The translations under genes were made by a program, and so were the position numbers. A stretch of DNA of 8,557 nucleotides from JAMORN01 sp027063545 [NCBI: bacterium] (GTDB taxonomy: Bacteria; JAMORN01). The stretch covers positions 1 through 8,557 of the forward strand of contig JAMORN010000119.1 in NCBI GenBank assembly GCA_027063545.1. The letters are read 5' to 3'. Below, piece by piece: positions 1-6,678 of this stretch; positions within the stretch are counted from its first letter, which is position 1; the number at the start of each line of letters is the position of its first letter. The notes under the pieces are model-generated. The model saw nothing but the letters and a program-made list of their open reading frames with translations, did no database searches and was not told the origin of the DNA.

Positions 1-174
1 AAATACTCCTATATACAATGAATAATCAATCTCACTAAAAGTTAAACAAAGTTTAGAACATTTAGGATAACGGGATTTTTTTAAAAAGAATTTTATTTTT
101 ATATCCTCACTATATATCTCTCTACATATAAAGATCTATTAAAAAGAAACGTAAACAACAATAAAAAAAACAAT
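1..174. other. AT-rich intergenic region, no gene visible
   Basis: No reading frame with a usable start codon runs through this stretch on either strand. One minus-strand frame stays open from about 135 to the left edge, but it has no ATG or GTG and no credible protein pattern. An eight-A run at 163-170 (U8 in a minus-strand transcript) lies 4 nt beyond the stop codon of the J-domain gene. No GC-rich hairpin sits next to it, so I do not call an intrinsic terminator. The stretch probably separates the J-domain gene from the next minus-strand gene beyond the window. Confidence 0.6.
6..10 (-). promoter_or_regulatory. Possible Shine-Dalgarno of a gene just outside the window
   Basis: On the minus strand this reads AGGAG, followed by five bases to the window edge. 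That spacing would put a start codon immediately outside the window. The same AGGAG with a 5-nt spacer is used by the monooxygenase gene at 5173, so the pattern suits this genome. The gene itself cannot be seen, so this is only a hint. Confidence 0.3.
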
Positions 175-471
175 TTATCTAGGCTTCCCCCAAATCGGGT
201 CGTCCCCGAATCTTTCATACCACCATCTCTGTTTATCTACATCTTTTAAATCAATACTAGTAAAATCTATTTTATAATTCTCGCAATAATCCATTATAAT
301 TTTGTATGCTTCTGCAATTATTTGAGATTTTTCATAACATTCTTCCTGTTTACATTTATCTGGGTGATATTTTGCCATTAAGTCTTTATAAATTTCTTTA
401 ATCTCTTTTATACTAGCTTTATCTTTTATACCTAAAACTTTTATAGCTTCTCTTAATTTATCATATTCCAT
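175..471 (-). CDS. Small standalone J-domain (DnaJ-like) protein
   Basis: This 98-residue protein is almost entirely a J domain. Helices I-II cover about residues 3-34, the diagnostic HPD tripeptide is H36-P37-D38, and helices III-IV follow to about 68. J domains stimulate the ATPase of an Hsp70 (DnaK) through HPD. The protein lacks the Gly/Phe, zinc-finger and substrate-binding regions of full DnaJ, so it is a dedicated Hsp70 co-factor, not the general chaperone. The C-terminus (residues 83-98) has two Trp and a GDDPIWG motif, which I recall from other small bacterial J proteins but cannot verify. The ATG at 471 is preceded by AAGGGGAA. It is the last gene of the minus-strand cluster, 24 nt after the metallo-hydrolase gene. 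The client is unknown. Confidence 0.88.
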   Translation of the reverse strand: MEYDKLREAIKVLGIKDKASIKEIKEIYKDLMAKYHPDKCKQEECYEKSQIIAEAYKIIMDYCENYKIDFTSIDLKDVDKQRWWYERFGDDPIWGKPR

Positions 472-495
472 TAAATAATTTCCCCTTTTAATTAA

Positions 496-1299
496 TTAAT
501 CTAAGATAAAATAATATCCTGTATACAGAAAAACAATCTTTATATTATCTATATTTGAGAGAAAATCAAAGCCTCTTTCCCCAGTACAATGTCCACCAAA
601 TACATATTTTACATTAAAATAACTTAAAGCTTCTTGAGTTAATAGTAAAGTATCATCATCTGCCTTATTTAAATGTAATCCCCCTATTATAGAAATGATT
701 TCTTTATCAGGAAAATATTCTTTTACTTGAGCAAGTGTTTGAAATACTCCACTATGACAACAACCTGTTATAACATGGAGTCTATTATCTAAGTCTATAA
801 CTATAGCTGAATCATCCTCAAATAAATCAGGAGAATCATCTTTTAATATTAAATTTTTCCACTTGGGTTTGGGTCCTTTAATTTCTCCTAAAAAATAGAC
901 ATGTTTTGACAATTTTTCTAAATTTTTAGTAAATATAAACCTATCTTTATACTTAATCTTTATTTCTTCATCTATACCTATATATCTTTTCTTACCTGTA
1001 GATGTAGAATATCTGTCCTTAAAAGCTAAAGGATGGGTATATACCTTCGCTATAAAATTATTTTCAAAGAATATTTTTAACCCTCCAGAATGGTCATAAT
1101 GACCATGACTTAAAACCCCTATATCTATATTTGAAATATTTATTCCCATTTTTATTGCATTATAAAAAAAGGCATCACTTTGGCCAAAATCAAATATAAT
1201 TCTTTTATCTTCATCTTCAATAAAAACAGAAAATCCATGTTCTGAAATAAGAGGATATCCTCCTTTATTGTTATCTATTAATATTACTACTCTTACCAT
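496..1299 (-). CDS. Metallo-beta-lactamase-fold hydrolase, COG1237 type (MptA/dihydropterin phosphate synthase-like)
   Basis: This 267-residue soluble protein has the metal-binding signature HGHYDH at residues 65-70, followed by SGG. Further ligand-type motifs are TGCCHSG (178-184, H182), GGLHL (206-210, H209) and GGHCTG (235-240, H237). The opening, with a xIDN motif and then EHGFS near residues 20-24 and DFGQ at 37-40, is characteristic of the COG1237 branch of the superfamily. Members are often labelled 7,8-dihydropterin-6-yl-methyl-4-(beta-D-ribofuranosyl)aminobenzene 5'-phosphate synthase after an archaeal enzyme. That substrate is unproven for bacterial members, so I call only the fold and branch. 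The ATG at 1299 overlaps the end of the barrel gene by 7 nt. Its AAGGAT Shine-Dalgarno lies inside that gene's last codons, which implies translational coupling. There is no signal peptide, so it is cytoplasmic. Confidence 0.88.
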   Translation of the reverse strand: MVRVVILIDNNKGGYPLISEHGFSVFIEDEDKRIIFDFGQSDAFFYNAIKMGINISNIDIGVLSHGHYDHSGGLKIFFENNFIAKVYTHPLAFKDRYSTSTGKKRYIGIDEEIKIKYKDRFIFTKNLEKLSKHVYFLGEIKGPKPKWKNLILKDDSPDLFEDDSAIVIDLDNRLHVITGCCHSGVFQTLAQVKEYFPDKEIISIIGGLHLNKADDDTLLLTQEALSYFNVKYVFGGHCTGERGFDFLSNIDNIKIVFLYTGYYFILD

Positions 1300-2726
1300 A
1301 ATTTATCCTTTTTTATATTATAAAACATTTTCAAATAGGTTGTTAAAGAAACATTTATCCCTTTTATATTATTATTATAAATATTGTCTTTATTATATAT
1401 GTTCCTATATGCAAATTCCAATTTTAAATAGTATAGATACTTTATATAAAAACTATAATTATACACTTCTTCTATAGCCATATTTCCATAGACTAAAGGA
1501 TATTCTTCTGGATATCCCAACCAATAATAATAGTTCTCCATTTTATATAAAATATTATTCCACCCATTTTTTTCTACATAAAAATCAAAATAAAATCTTA
1601 TTTTTTTATAATCGTAATTTAAATAAATTCCATACAATAAACTATTATTTCTAGGAGTTCCTAAAGATAAATTATAATAAGTATATCTCTCCTCCAAATA
1701 CCACACATTATACATCCAAGGCGTTATTCTCTTATATCTTACTCCTATAGATAAGTTTCTATTTAAAAAGAAATCAAAAAACATTTCTAATCCATATAAA
1801 TTTGGCTCTGTATCTCCTATTGTTTTATTATCAATCTGCCAATCATCTATTGTAAATGATATATAATAATTGAACAAATTAATGTATTTTAAAAGTAAAT
1901 CAAAAGATATTATAGCATTTCCCTTATTTTCCCTATTCATCATGTTTAAAAACCAAAAACTAAAAGGATATAAATCTCTATATTCAACCATATCAGAGGT
2001 GCGAGCTACAACAAATCCCTCCTTAAATCCTGGGACTAATAAAATTCTATCATATTTCAGTCTTAAATTAATATACTTTCCATAAACTCGTCTATAATAG
2101 TATATACTATCCTTAGAATACAAAGGATTTAATAAGGCGGTAAAAACTTCAAAGTTAAAAAAATTATTTACATAAGATATAAAAAATCTATCGTAAGAAT
2201 ATGGATTATTTGAAAATAACATAGAATATTCTAAAGGATAACCTATATTATAATCCTCTCTTTTTATTCCTATATTAAAATCATTGTACTTTAATACAAA
2301 TCTAGAATCATACATTCTAGCCCTAACAGGCCTATCTTTTACCCATGGATAATATCTTTCGTAAAATCGGCTATCTATAATATAACCTAAAGATGCTGAA
2401 AATAAAGAATCTTCATACCTAAGAGTAGAAATATACTTATAATCAATAGAATCCGGATAAAATATATTAATTCCTAAGATATCTAAATATATTCTATTAT
2501 AATTAGTCAAGTTATTGTAATATTGATAAAGAGTTTTTTCATAATCACTTAGTGTATTTATATCTATCTGTTTTTTATTAAAAGGTTGATATTTTAAAGA
2601 ATATCCTAATGTATCTTTTTTTTCTATAGTATATAAAGAAAAAATATCGTAATAATTTAATGGGAAATATGCAAATATACTCCCAAAAAATGTTAAAATT
2701 AAAATACTAATTAAATAAAAATGCAT
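1293..2726 (-). CDS. Secreted tyrosine-rich beta-barrel protein, Wzi-like (putative outer membrane)
   Basis: The 477-residue product starts with a hydrophobic signal-like segment (residues 4-19, possible cleavage after A19). After that come alternating polar/aromatic strands typical of an outer-membrane barrel. It has no cysteine, and I count about 72 Tyr (around 15%). Landmarks resemble the capsule-assembly Wzi family as I remember it: KRED...LFSNNPYSYDR (155-180), an RRVYG segment at 212-216, GFKEGF (233-238), LYPFSFWF (252-259), GNAIISFDLLL (269-279) and IDDWQ (293-297). Wzi binds surface polysaccharide at the outer membrane. Whether this protein does so is inference, because no capsule genes are nearby. 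The ATG at 2726 lies within the last codons of the prepilin peptidase gene (20-nt overlap), with AGGGA about 7 nt upstream. The signal peptide lacks the usual Lys/Arg at its N-terminus. Confidence 0.65.
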   Translation of the reverse strand: MHFYLISILILTFFGSIFAYFPLNYYDIFSLYTIEKKDTLGYSLKYQPFNKKQIDINTLSDYEKTLYQYYNNLTNYNRIYLDILGINIFYPDSIDYKYISTLRYEDSLFSASLGYIIDSRFYERYYPWVKDRPVRARMYDSRFVLKYNDFNIGIKREDYNIGYPLEYSMLFSNNPYSYDRFFISYVNNFFNFEVFTALLNPLYSKDSIYYYRRVYGKYINLRLKYDRILLVPGFKEGFVVARTSDMVEYRDLYPFSFWFLNMMNRENKGNAIISFDLLLKYINLFNYYISFTIDDWQIDNKTIGDTEPNLYGLEMFFDFFLNRNLSIGVRYKRITPWMYNVWYLEERYTYYNLSLGTPRNNSLLYGIYLNYDYKKIRFYFDFYVEKNGWNNILYKMENYYYWLGYPEEYPLVYGNMAIEEVYNYSFYIKYLYYLKLEFAYRNIYNKDNIYNNNIKGINVSLTTYLKMFYNIKKDKLW

Positions 2727-3546
2727 AATATGTCCCTGTTAAAGCCATAAAATAATGAATAAAAAATCCCCCAACTAAAAATGGTCCATATGGAATTTCT
2801 TTATCACCCTTATATTTCATGTATAACAAACCAAATATAATAGCCAAAAAGGAAGAGTATAATAAAATAAAAGTTATTGAAAATATTCCTCCAAAAAGTC
2901 CAAGATAACCTAATAAATAAAGATCACCCTCACCCATTGCTTCCTTTTTAAAAAATCTATTTCCTAGCAATCTAACTATCCATAAGATAAAAAAACCTAA
3001 AAAAGCTCCTAATAAAGCATCTAAAATTATAGGAGATAGTATCCATATATAAAACTTTAACCCTATAAACAGTAATATAATTTGAATTATACTACCAACC
3101 AACAATACTTGTAATGGTATAAGCTTATATTTAAAATCTATATAAGAAATTATAATACCAGTATACCCTATTGTTAAGAATGATAGAAATTCCCAAAGTC
3201 CAAATTGATAATCAGGTAATTTTATATAAAGGATAAATCCCACTAAAGTATAAAATCCTGTAAATAATTCTATAAATAAATATCTTATAGGAATTTTAGC
3301 TCCACAAAATGAACATCTACCCCTTTGAAATATATAACTAAAAATTGGAATATTATTATACCATTTAAGTTTTCTCTTACATACAGGGCAGAAACTAGGA
3401 GGATATATTATTGACAATCCCTCTGGTAACCTATAAACAACAACATTAATAAAAGACCCCCAAATAGAACCTATATAAAAAAATATAAAAGAAAAAATAA
3501 TTTCGTGATCTTTTAAAAGTTGATGATAGAATTCAATATTTTCCAC
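2707..3546 (-). CDS. pilD: Type IV prepilin peptidase (A24 family, PilD/GspO-like)
   Basis: This inner-membrane aspartic protease cleaves the leader of type IV pilins or type II secretion pseudopilins and usually also N-methylates the new N-terminus. All hallmarks are present in 279 residues. They are GSFINVVVYRLP (30-41), a zinc-binding pair of CxxC motifs (C53/C56 and C78/C81) in the cytoplasmic loop of the methyltransferase-type N-terminal domain, the first catalytic Asp D137 in a YIDFKYKLIP context, the second D208 in GEGD, and IPYGPFL near 251-257. Several hydrophobic helices span the rest. The start is GTG at 3546; no in-frame ATG lies upstream before a stop, and no strong Shine-Dalgarno is visible. 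It begins 11 nt after def and overlaps the barrel gene by 20 nt. No pilin or secretion ATPase gene is present here. pilD and gspO are interchangeable names. Confidence 0.93.
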   Translation of the reverse strand: MENIEFYHQLLKDHEIIFSFIFFYIGSIWGSFINVVVYRLPEGLSIIYPPSFCPVCKRKLKWYNNIPIFSYIFQRGRCSFCGAKIPIRYLFIELFTGFYTLVGFILYIKLPDYQFGLWEFLSFLTIGYTGIIISYIDFKYKLIPLQVLLVGSIIQIILLFIGLKFYIWILSPIILDALLGAFLGFFILWIVRLLGNRFFKKEAMGEGDLYLLGYLGLFGGIFSITFILLYSSFLAIIFGLLYMKYKGDKEIPYGPFLVGGFFIHYFMALTGTYYAFLFN

Positions 3547-3557
3547 TATTTTTTAAA

Positions 3558-4070
3558 TTATCTATTTTGTTTATTATATTCCTTTTCTAATTTTTTTAGT
3601 TTAGATTTTATTAAAAATTTATCTAATTGAGATATCCTATCTATAAATAAAATACCATTTAAATGGTCATATTCATGTTGAAATACTCTTGCTGCTAACT
3701 CTTTAAGATGTTGCTCTATAACTTCCCCCTCTCTACTTAAAGCCTTTATCTTTATCTCGGCAGGTCTTTCAACTTTAGCGTATATGCCAGGTAAAGATAA
3801 ACAACCTTCTTCATATTTTACTTTTTCTTCACTCATCCATATTATTTCAGGATTTATATAAACAAAAGGCTCTCCCTCATTAGGGTCCATAACAAATAAT
3901 CTTATATTCTCTCCAACTTGAGGTGCTGCCAAACCTATACCATCATATTTATACATAGCATCAATCATTTTATCTATAAATTCCTGAAGTTTATCATTAA
4001 AAGTTTCTATATTTTTACTTTTATTTCTTAATATAGGAGATGGATAATAAACAATTTTTAAATCTTCCAT
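3558..4070 (-). CDS. def: Peptide deformylase
   Basis: This metalloenzyme removes the formyl group from the N-terminal methionine of nascent proteins, an essential step before methionine excision. The 170-residue length is normal. All three family motifs are intact: GIGLAAPQVG (44-53), EEGCLSLPG (87-95, metal ligand C90) and QHEYDHLNG (131-139, metal ligands H132 and H136, catalytic E133). The C-terminal tail is short and Lys-rich, as in type 1 enzymes. The ATG at 4070 lies 2 nt after the stop of the monooxygenase gene. The purine-rich GAGGGGAG inside that gene's last codons can serve as a Shine-Dalgarno, though about 12 nt away. The common partner fmt (Met-tRNA formyltransferase) is not adjacent. 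Confidence 0.97.
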   Translation of the reverse strand: MEDLKIVYYPSPILRNKSKNIETFNDKLQEFIDKMIDAMYKYDGIGLAAPQVGENIRLFVMDPNEGEPFVYINPEIIWMSEEKVKYEEGCLSLPGIYAKVERPAEIKIKALSREGEVIEQHLKELAARVFQHEYDHLNGILFIDRISQLDKFLIKSKLKKLEKEYNKQNR

Positions 4071-4072
4071 AA

Positions 4073-5173
4073 CTACTTGGCACTCCCCTCTGCCTTTTTA
4101 TATCCTTCTATTAACTCTTGTATTAACTCTTTTACTGATACTATTTTATCAATTCTATATGCATTAACCCCAGCAAAAGCAAAACCTCTATCTAAATTAC
4201 CCCTTTGAGCATTAGCTAAAGCTGCTGCAATACAATAAGGAGCCTTTTTATAATCACACCCCTTTAAACATTGCCAACCACAAGTAAATGGCTTAGTCAA
4301 ACCTTTTGCTACATCATCTAAAAACTTATTTCTTACAACCCTTCCTGGTAATCCTACAGGAGAATCTATTATTATTATATCTTCTTTTTTTGCATTTATA
4401 TAAGCCTCTTTAAATTTTTCATCAGCATCACACTCATGCGTAGCAACAAATCTTGTAGCCATTTGAACCCCATCTGCTCCTATTTCATTGATAAACTTAT
4501 AGATATCCTCGCCTGTAAATATTCCACCTGCTGCAATAACAGGTATATGCTTAGAATATTTATCTTCAAAAGGCTTAAGACTCTCTATTATCTTAGGAAC
4601 AATATTTTCTAATTTATTTTCTTCTTTATCCAACTCCTCTCTCTTAAATCCTAAATGTCCCCCAGCTAATGGACCTTCAACTACCACCGCATCAGGTATA
4701 TTTTTATAGTGTTTATCCCAATATTTAAATATAAGAGTAGAAGCCTTAGAAGAAGAAACAATAGGAACTATTTTAGTTTTAGATTCGATTAATTTATAAG
4801 CTAAATTCTTATTTGAAATTAGAGGTAATCCTGCACCCATTATTACTAAATCAGCTCCTGCATCAATAGAAACATCAAGTAGATCATCAAAATCTGCCAA
4901 TGCAACCATTATGTTTACACCTATAATCCCATCTGGAACCTGAGATTTAGCTTTTTCAATATGCTCTCTTAAAGCTCTTTTATTAGCTTCCTGAATAGTT
5001 TCTGTTGGTTTTTTATCTAACATACCAATTTCTGCAGCAGCAATTACACCAATAGCTCCCTCTTTAGCAACAGCTGACGCTAATCCTGAAAGGGAAATAC
5101 CAACCCCCATCCCTCCTTGAATTATAGGTATTTTAGCCTCTATATCTCCAATTCTCAATTTAGGTAAACTCAT
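4073..5173 (-). CDS. FMN-dependent NPD-family oxidoreductase (nitronate monooxygenase / FabK-like)
   Basis: This 366-residue TIM-barrel flavoprotein belongs to the 2-nitropropane dioxygenase family. Visible motifs are IIQGGMGVGIS (17-27, N-terminal flavin site), EGPLAGGHLGF (166-176, with the family His at H173), PVIAAGGIFTG (211-221) and GADGVQMATRF (232-242, phosphate binding). Members oxidise nitronates (nitronate monooxygenase) or act as the enoyl-ACP reductase FabK. Sequence by eye does not settle which, and nitronate monooxygenase is the usual label. Residues 298-314 carry four cysteines (Cx3Cx3Cx7C) followed by APYCIAAALANAQRG, which I associate with the anaerobe/clostridial-type subgroup. 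The ATG at 5173 has a strong AGGAG five bases upstream (5179-5183). It is the first gene of the minus-strand operon. Confidence 0.85.
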   Translation of the reverse strand: MSLPKLRIGDIEAKIPIIQGGMGVGISLSGLASAVAKEGAIGVIAAAEIGMLDKKPTETIQEANKRALREHIEKAKSQVPDGIIGVNIMVALADFDDLLDVSIDAGADLVIMGAGLPLISNKNLAYKLIESKTKIVPIVSSSKASTLIFKYWDKHYKNIPDAVVVEGPLAGGHLGFKREELDKEENKLENIVPKIIESLKPFEDKYSKHIPVIAAGGIFTGEDIYKFINEIGADGVQMATRFVATHECDADEKFKEAYINAKKEDIIIIDSPVGLPGRVVRNKFLDDVAKGLTKPFTCGWQCLKGCDYKKAPYCIAAALANAQRGNLDRGFAFAGVNAYRIDKIVSVKELIQELIEGYKKAEGSAK

Positions 5174-5381
5174 ACTAACTCCTGTATTTTTTGGTTTAAA
5201 ATTATTAAATTAAAAATTAAATATTTCTAAATCAATTTATTTTTTAATTAAATTCTTTAATGTTTAAAAGAAAATATAAAATTTTGTATTGATATATAAA
5301 TTTATTTTTTTTATTTTTATTAGACTATATTCAAAGCTTATTAACAATAAAATAATTTTAAAAATAAACTGGAGGCGGAAA
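5174..5381. promoter_or_regulatory. Divergent promoter region between the NPD oxidoreductase gene and tpiA
   Basis: These 208 nt separate two operons transcribed away from each other, so promoters for both should lie here. The stretch is extremely AT-rich, which makes consensus matches weak evidence. The best leftward candidate I see is TTGATT (minus strand, 5235-5230) and TAATTT (5212-5207) with a 17-nt spacer. No convincing rightward pair stands out, although TATATT occurs at 5327-5332. There is no riboswitch-like conserved structure and no GC-rich hairpin. An open frame upstream of tpiA from 5289 is discounted (see the tpiA entry). Confidence 0.45.
5371..5375 (+). promoter_or_regulatory. 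Shine-Dalgarno that fixes the tpiA start
   Basis: GGAGG here is followed by six bases and then TTG at 5382. This is the strongest ribosome-binding site in the window. It sets the start of tpiA well downstream of the longest open frame. Confidence 0.85.
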
Positions 5382-6134
5382 TTGAGAAAAAGGATAATTG
5401 CTGGAAATTGGAAAATGAATACCACTCTTGATGAAGCTAAAAAATTAGCATCAGAAATTGTTGAGTTAGTTAAAAATGTAGATGATGTAGAGATTGTTAT
5501 ATGTCCTCCATATACTAATTTATATGTCGTCTATGAAATTATTAAAGATTCTAACGTAAAGTTAGGAGCTCAAGATCTTCACTGGGAAGATAAAGGTGCT
5601 TTTACAGGAAAAATTTCTGCTGATATGTTATTATCTGTTGGTGTAAAATATGTTATAATAGGACATTCAGAACAAAGGACATATTTTTGTGAAACCGATG
5701 AAACAGTTAATAAAAAAGTTAAGCAAGCATTAAAAAAAGGGTTAAAGCCTATAGTATGTGTTGGAGAAACCCTTGAGCAAAGAGAAAATGGCGAAACAAA
5801 AGAAGTTGTAAAAAAGCAAGTTGTAGGTGCTTTTGAAGGGGTAAGTAAAGAAGATATACTAAAATCAGTTATAGCATATGAACCTGTATGGGCTATAGGA
5901 ACGGGAAAAACTGCTACTCCAGAGCAAGCTCAAGAAGTACATGCTTTCATAAGAGAATTATTAAAAGAATTATATGATGAGGAAGTTGCTCAAAGTGTTA
6001 GAATCCAATATGGTGGATCAATGAAACCCAATAATGCAAAGGCTTTATTAGAACAACCAGATATTGATGGTGGATTAATTGGTGGTGCTTCGCTAAAAGC
6101 TAAAGATTTTTATGGAATAATCAGACCAGAATAA
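5382..6134 (+). CDS. tpiA: Triosephosphate isomerase
   Basis: TpiA interconverts dihydroxyacetone phosphate and glyceraldehyde 3-phosphate in glycolysis and gluconeogenesis, in the cytoplasm. Starting at TTG 5382, the protein is 250 residues, the family norm. It begins with AGNWKMN (7-13, active-site N9 and K11). H95 lies in IIGHSEQR, the catalytic base E167 in AYEPVWAIGTGKTA (165-178, including flexible loop 6), and the phosphate-gripping segments are IQYGGSMKPNN (208-218) and GGLIGGASL (230-238). The frame is open back to TTG 5289, but those 31 extra residues have no Shine-Dalgarno and match nothing in the family. GGAGG at 5371 supports 5382. secG follows after 16 nt, so the two are probably co-transcribed. 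Confidence 0.97.
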   Translation: MRKRIIAGNWKMNTTLDEAKKLASEIVELVKNVDDVEIVICPPYTNLYVVYEIIKDSNVKLGAQDLHWEDKGAFTGKISADMLLSVGVKYVIIGHSEQRTYFCETDETVNKKVKQALKKGLKPIVCVGETLEQRENGETKEVVKKQVVGAFEGVSKEDILKSVIAYEPVWAIGTGKTATPEQAQEVHAFIRELLKELYDEEVAQSVRIQYGGSMKPNNAKALLEQPDIDGGLIGGASLKAKDFYGIIRPE

Positions 6135-6150
6135 AATAGGAGAAAATTAG

Positions 6151-6576
6151 ATGATATATGTATTACTTGTGTTGCTTATTTTAGTGTCAATTTTATTGAT
6201 AATGTTAGTACTAATGCAATCTGGGGAAGGTGGGTTATCTAGTGCCTTTGGAGGAACAGGTTATCAACTTACATCTCTCTTTGGTGCCCATACACCTTCA
6301 ATTTTGATAAAAGCAACAACAACTTTAGCTACAATATTTGGAATATTAACTATCTTAATTAATATAATTGCTTTGTTCCATTCTAAACAAACTTATAAAA
6401 GTAAATTACAAGAGTATGTTGAAACTCAAAAAATAACACAGGTTAATATCTACAATAAAGAAAATAGTAAAGCAGCCCCTGCAAATACTATCCCTATAAA
6501 AAAAGCAACTTCTCAGGAAAATAAAGAGGCAAACACTATTCCTATAAAACAAACAACTAGCGATACTAATAAGTAA
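6151..6576 (+). CDS. secG: Protein translocase subunit SecG, with a repeated hydrophilic tail
   Basis: SecG is a small auxiliary subunit of the SecYEG inner-membrane channel that assists SecA-driven protein export. The protein has two membrane helices (about residues 2-22 and 53-75). Between them lies the family signature MQSGEGGLSSAFGG (22-35), then the TPS...L region of the second helix. Total length is 141 residues, longer than many SecG proteins (about 75-110). The excess is a polar Lys/Thr/Gln-rich tail from about 77, ending in two copies of a 16-residue unit starting ANTIPIK (111 and 127). The ATG at 6151 has AGGAG eight bases upstream (6138-6142). It lies 16 nt after tpiA and 10 nt before a tRNA-Leu gene, so all three are likely on one transcript. 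Confidence 0.95.
   Translation: MIYVLLVLLILVSILLIMLVLMQSGEGGLSSAFGGTGYQLTSLFGAHTPSILIKATTTLATIFGILTILINIIALFHSKQTYKSKLQEYVETQKITQVNIYNKENSKAAPANTIPIKKATSQENKEANTIPIKQTTSDTNK
6481..6573 (+). repeat. 48-bp tandem duplication in the 3' end of secG
   Basis: Two adjacent units, 6481-6528 and 6529-6573, each begin GCAAA(T/C)ACTAT(C/T)CCTATAAAA and encode ANTIPIK followed by a Thr/Ser/Gln/Asn/Lys-rich stretch. Differences near the start of the unit are mostly silent, while the ends have diverged. This suggests an older in-frame duplication that lengthened the SecG tail, the second copy running to the stop codon. Confidence 0.7.
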
Positions 6577-6586
6577 AGATATAAAT

Positions 6587-6674
6587 GCGGGTGTGGCGGA
6601 ATTGGTAGACGCGTTGGATTGAGGGTCCAATGGGTACAAAAACGCCCGTGTCGGTTCGAGTCCGACCACCCGCA
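6587..6674 (+). tRNA. tRNA-Leu (anticodon GAG)
   Basis: The 88-nt sequence folds as a class II tRNA. A perfect 7-bp acceptor stem pairs GCGGGTG with CACCCGC, followed by discriminator A. The D-loop carries TTGGTAGA. The anticodon stem TTGGA/TCCAA (6614-6618, 6626-6630) encloses loop TTGAGGG, with anticodon GAG at 6621-6623 reading CUU/CUC. A long variable arm pairs GGGT with GCCC. The T stem is GTCGG/CCGAC around TTCGAGT. No 3' CCA is encoded, so it must be added after processing. It begins 10 nt after the secG stop and is probably cut out of the tpiA-secG transcript. E. coli has the same arrangement (secG-leuU, also GAG). Confidence 0.97.
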
Positions 6675-6678
6675 TAAA

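Noticed and set aside
1-135. Minus-strand open frame running off the left edge
   Set aside because: It lacks ATG or GTG and a credible protein pattern, and an AGGAG near the edge fits better with a gene that starts outside the window.
189-215. Hairpin TCGGG/CCCGA near the end of the J-domain gene as a terminator
   Set aside because: It is only 5 bp, lies inside the coding sequence and is separated from the U8 run by more than 20 nt.
480-500. TTAATTAATTAAT tandem tetranucleotide between two minus-strand genes
   Set aside because: It is a very short low-complexity run in an AT-rich genome and includes the stop codon region. No repeat family or site is supported.
1268-2085. Two plus-strand open frames (1268-1477 and 1870-2085)
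   Set aside because: They lie antisense to the barrel gene, have no ribosome sites and look like reverse translations of Tyr/Ile-rich codons.
5289-5381. N-terminal extension of TpiA as a membrane anchor
   Set aside because: The strong Shine-Dalgarno and the family's normal N-terminus place the start at 5382. The extension is AT-rich leader read in frame.
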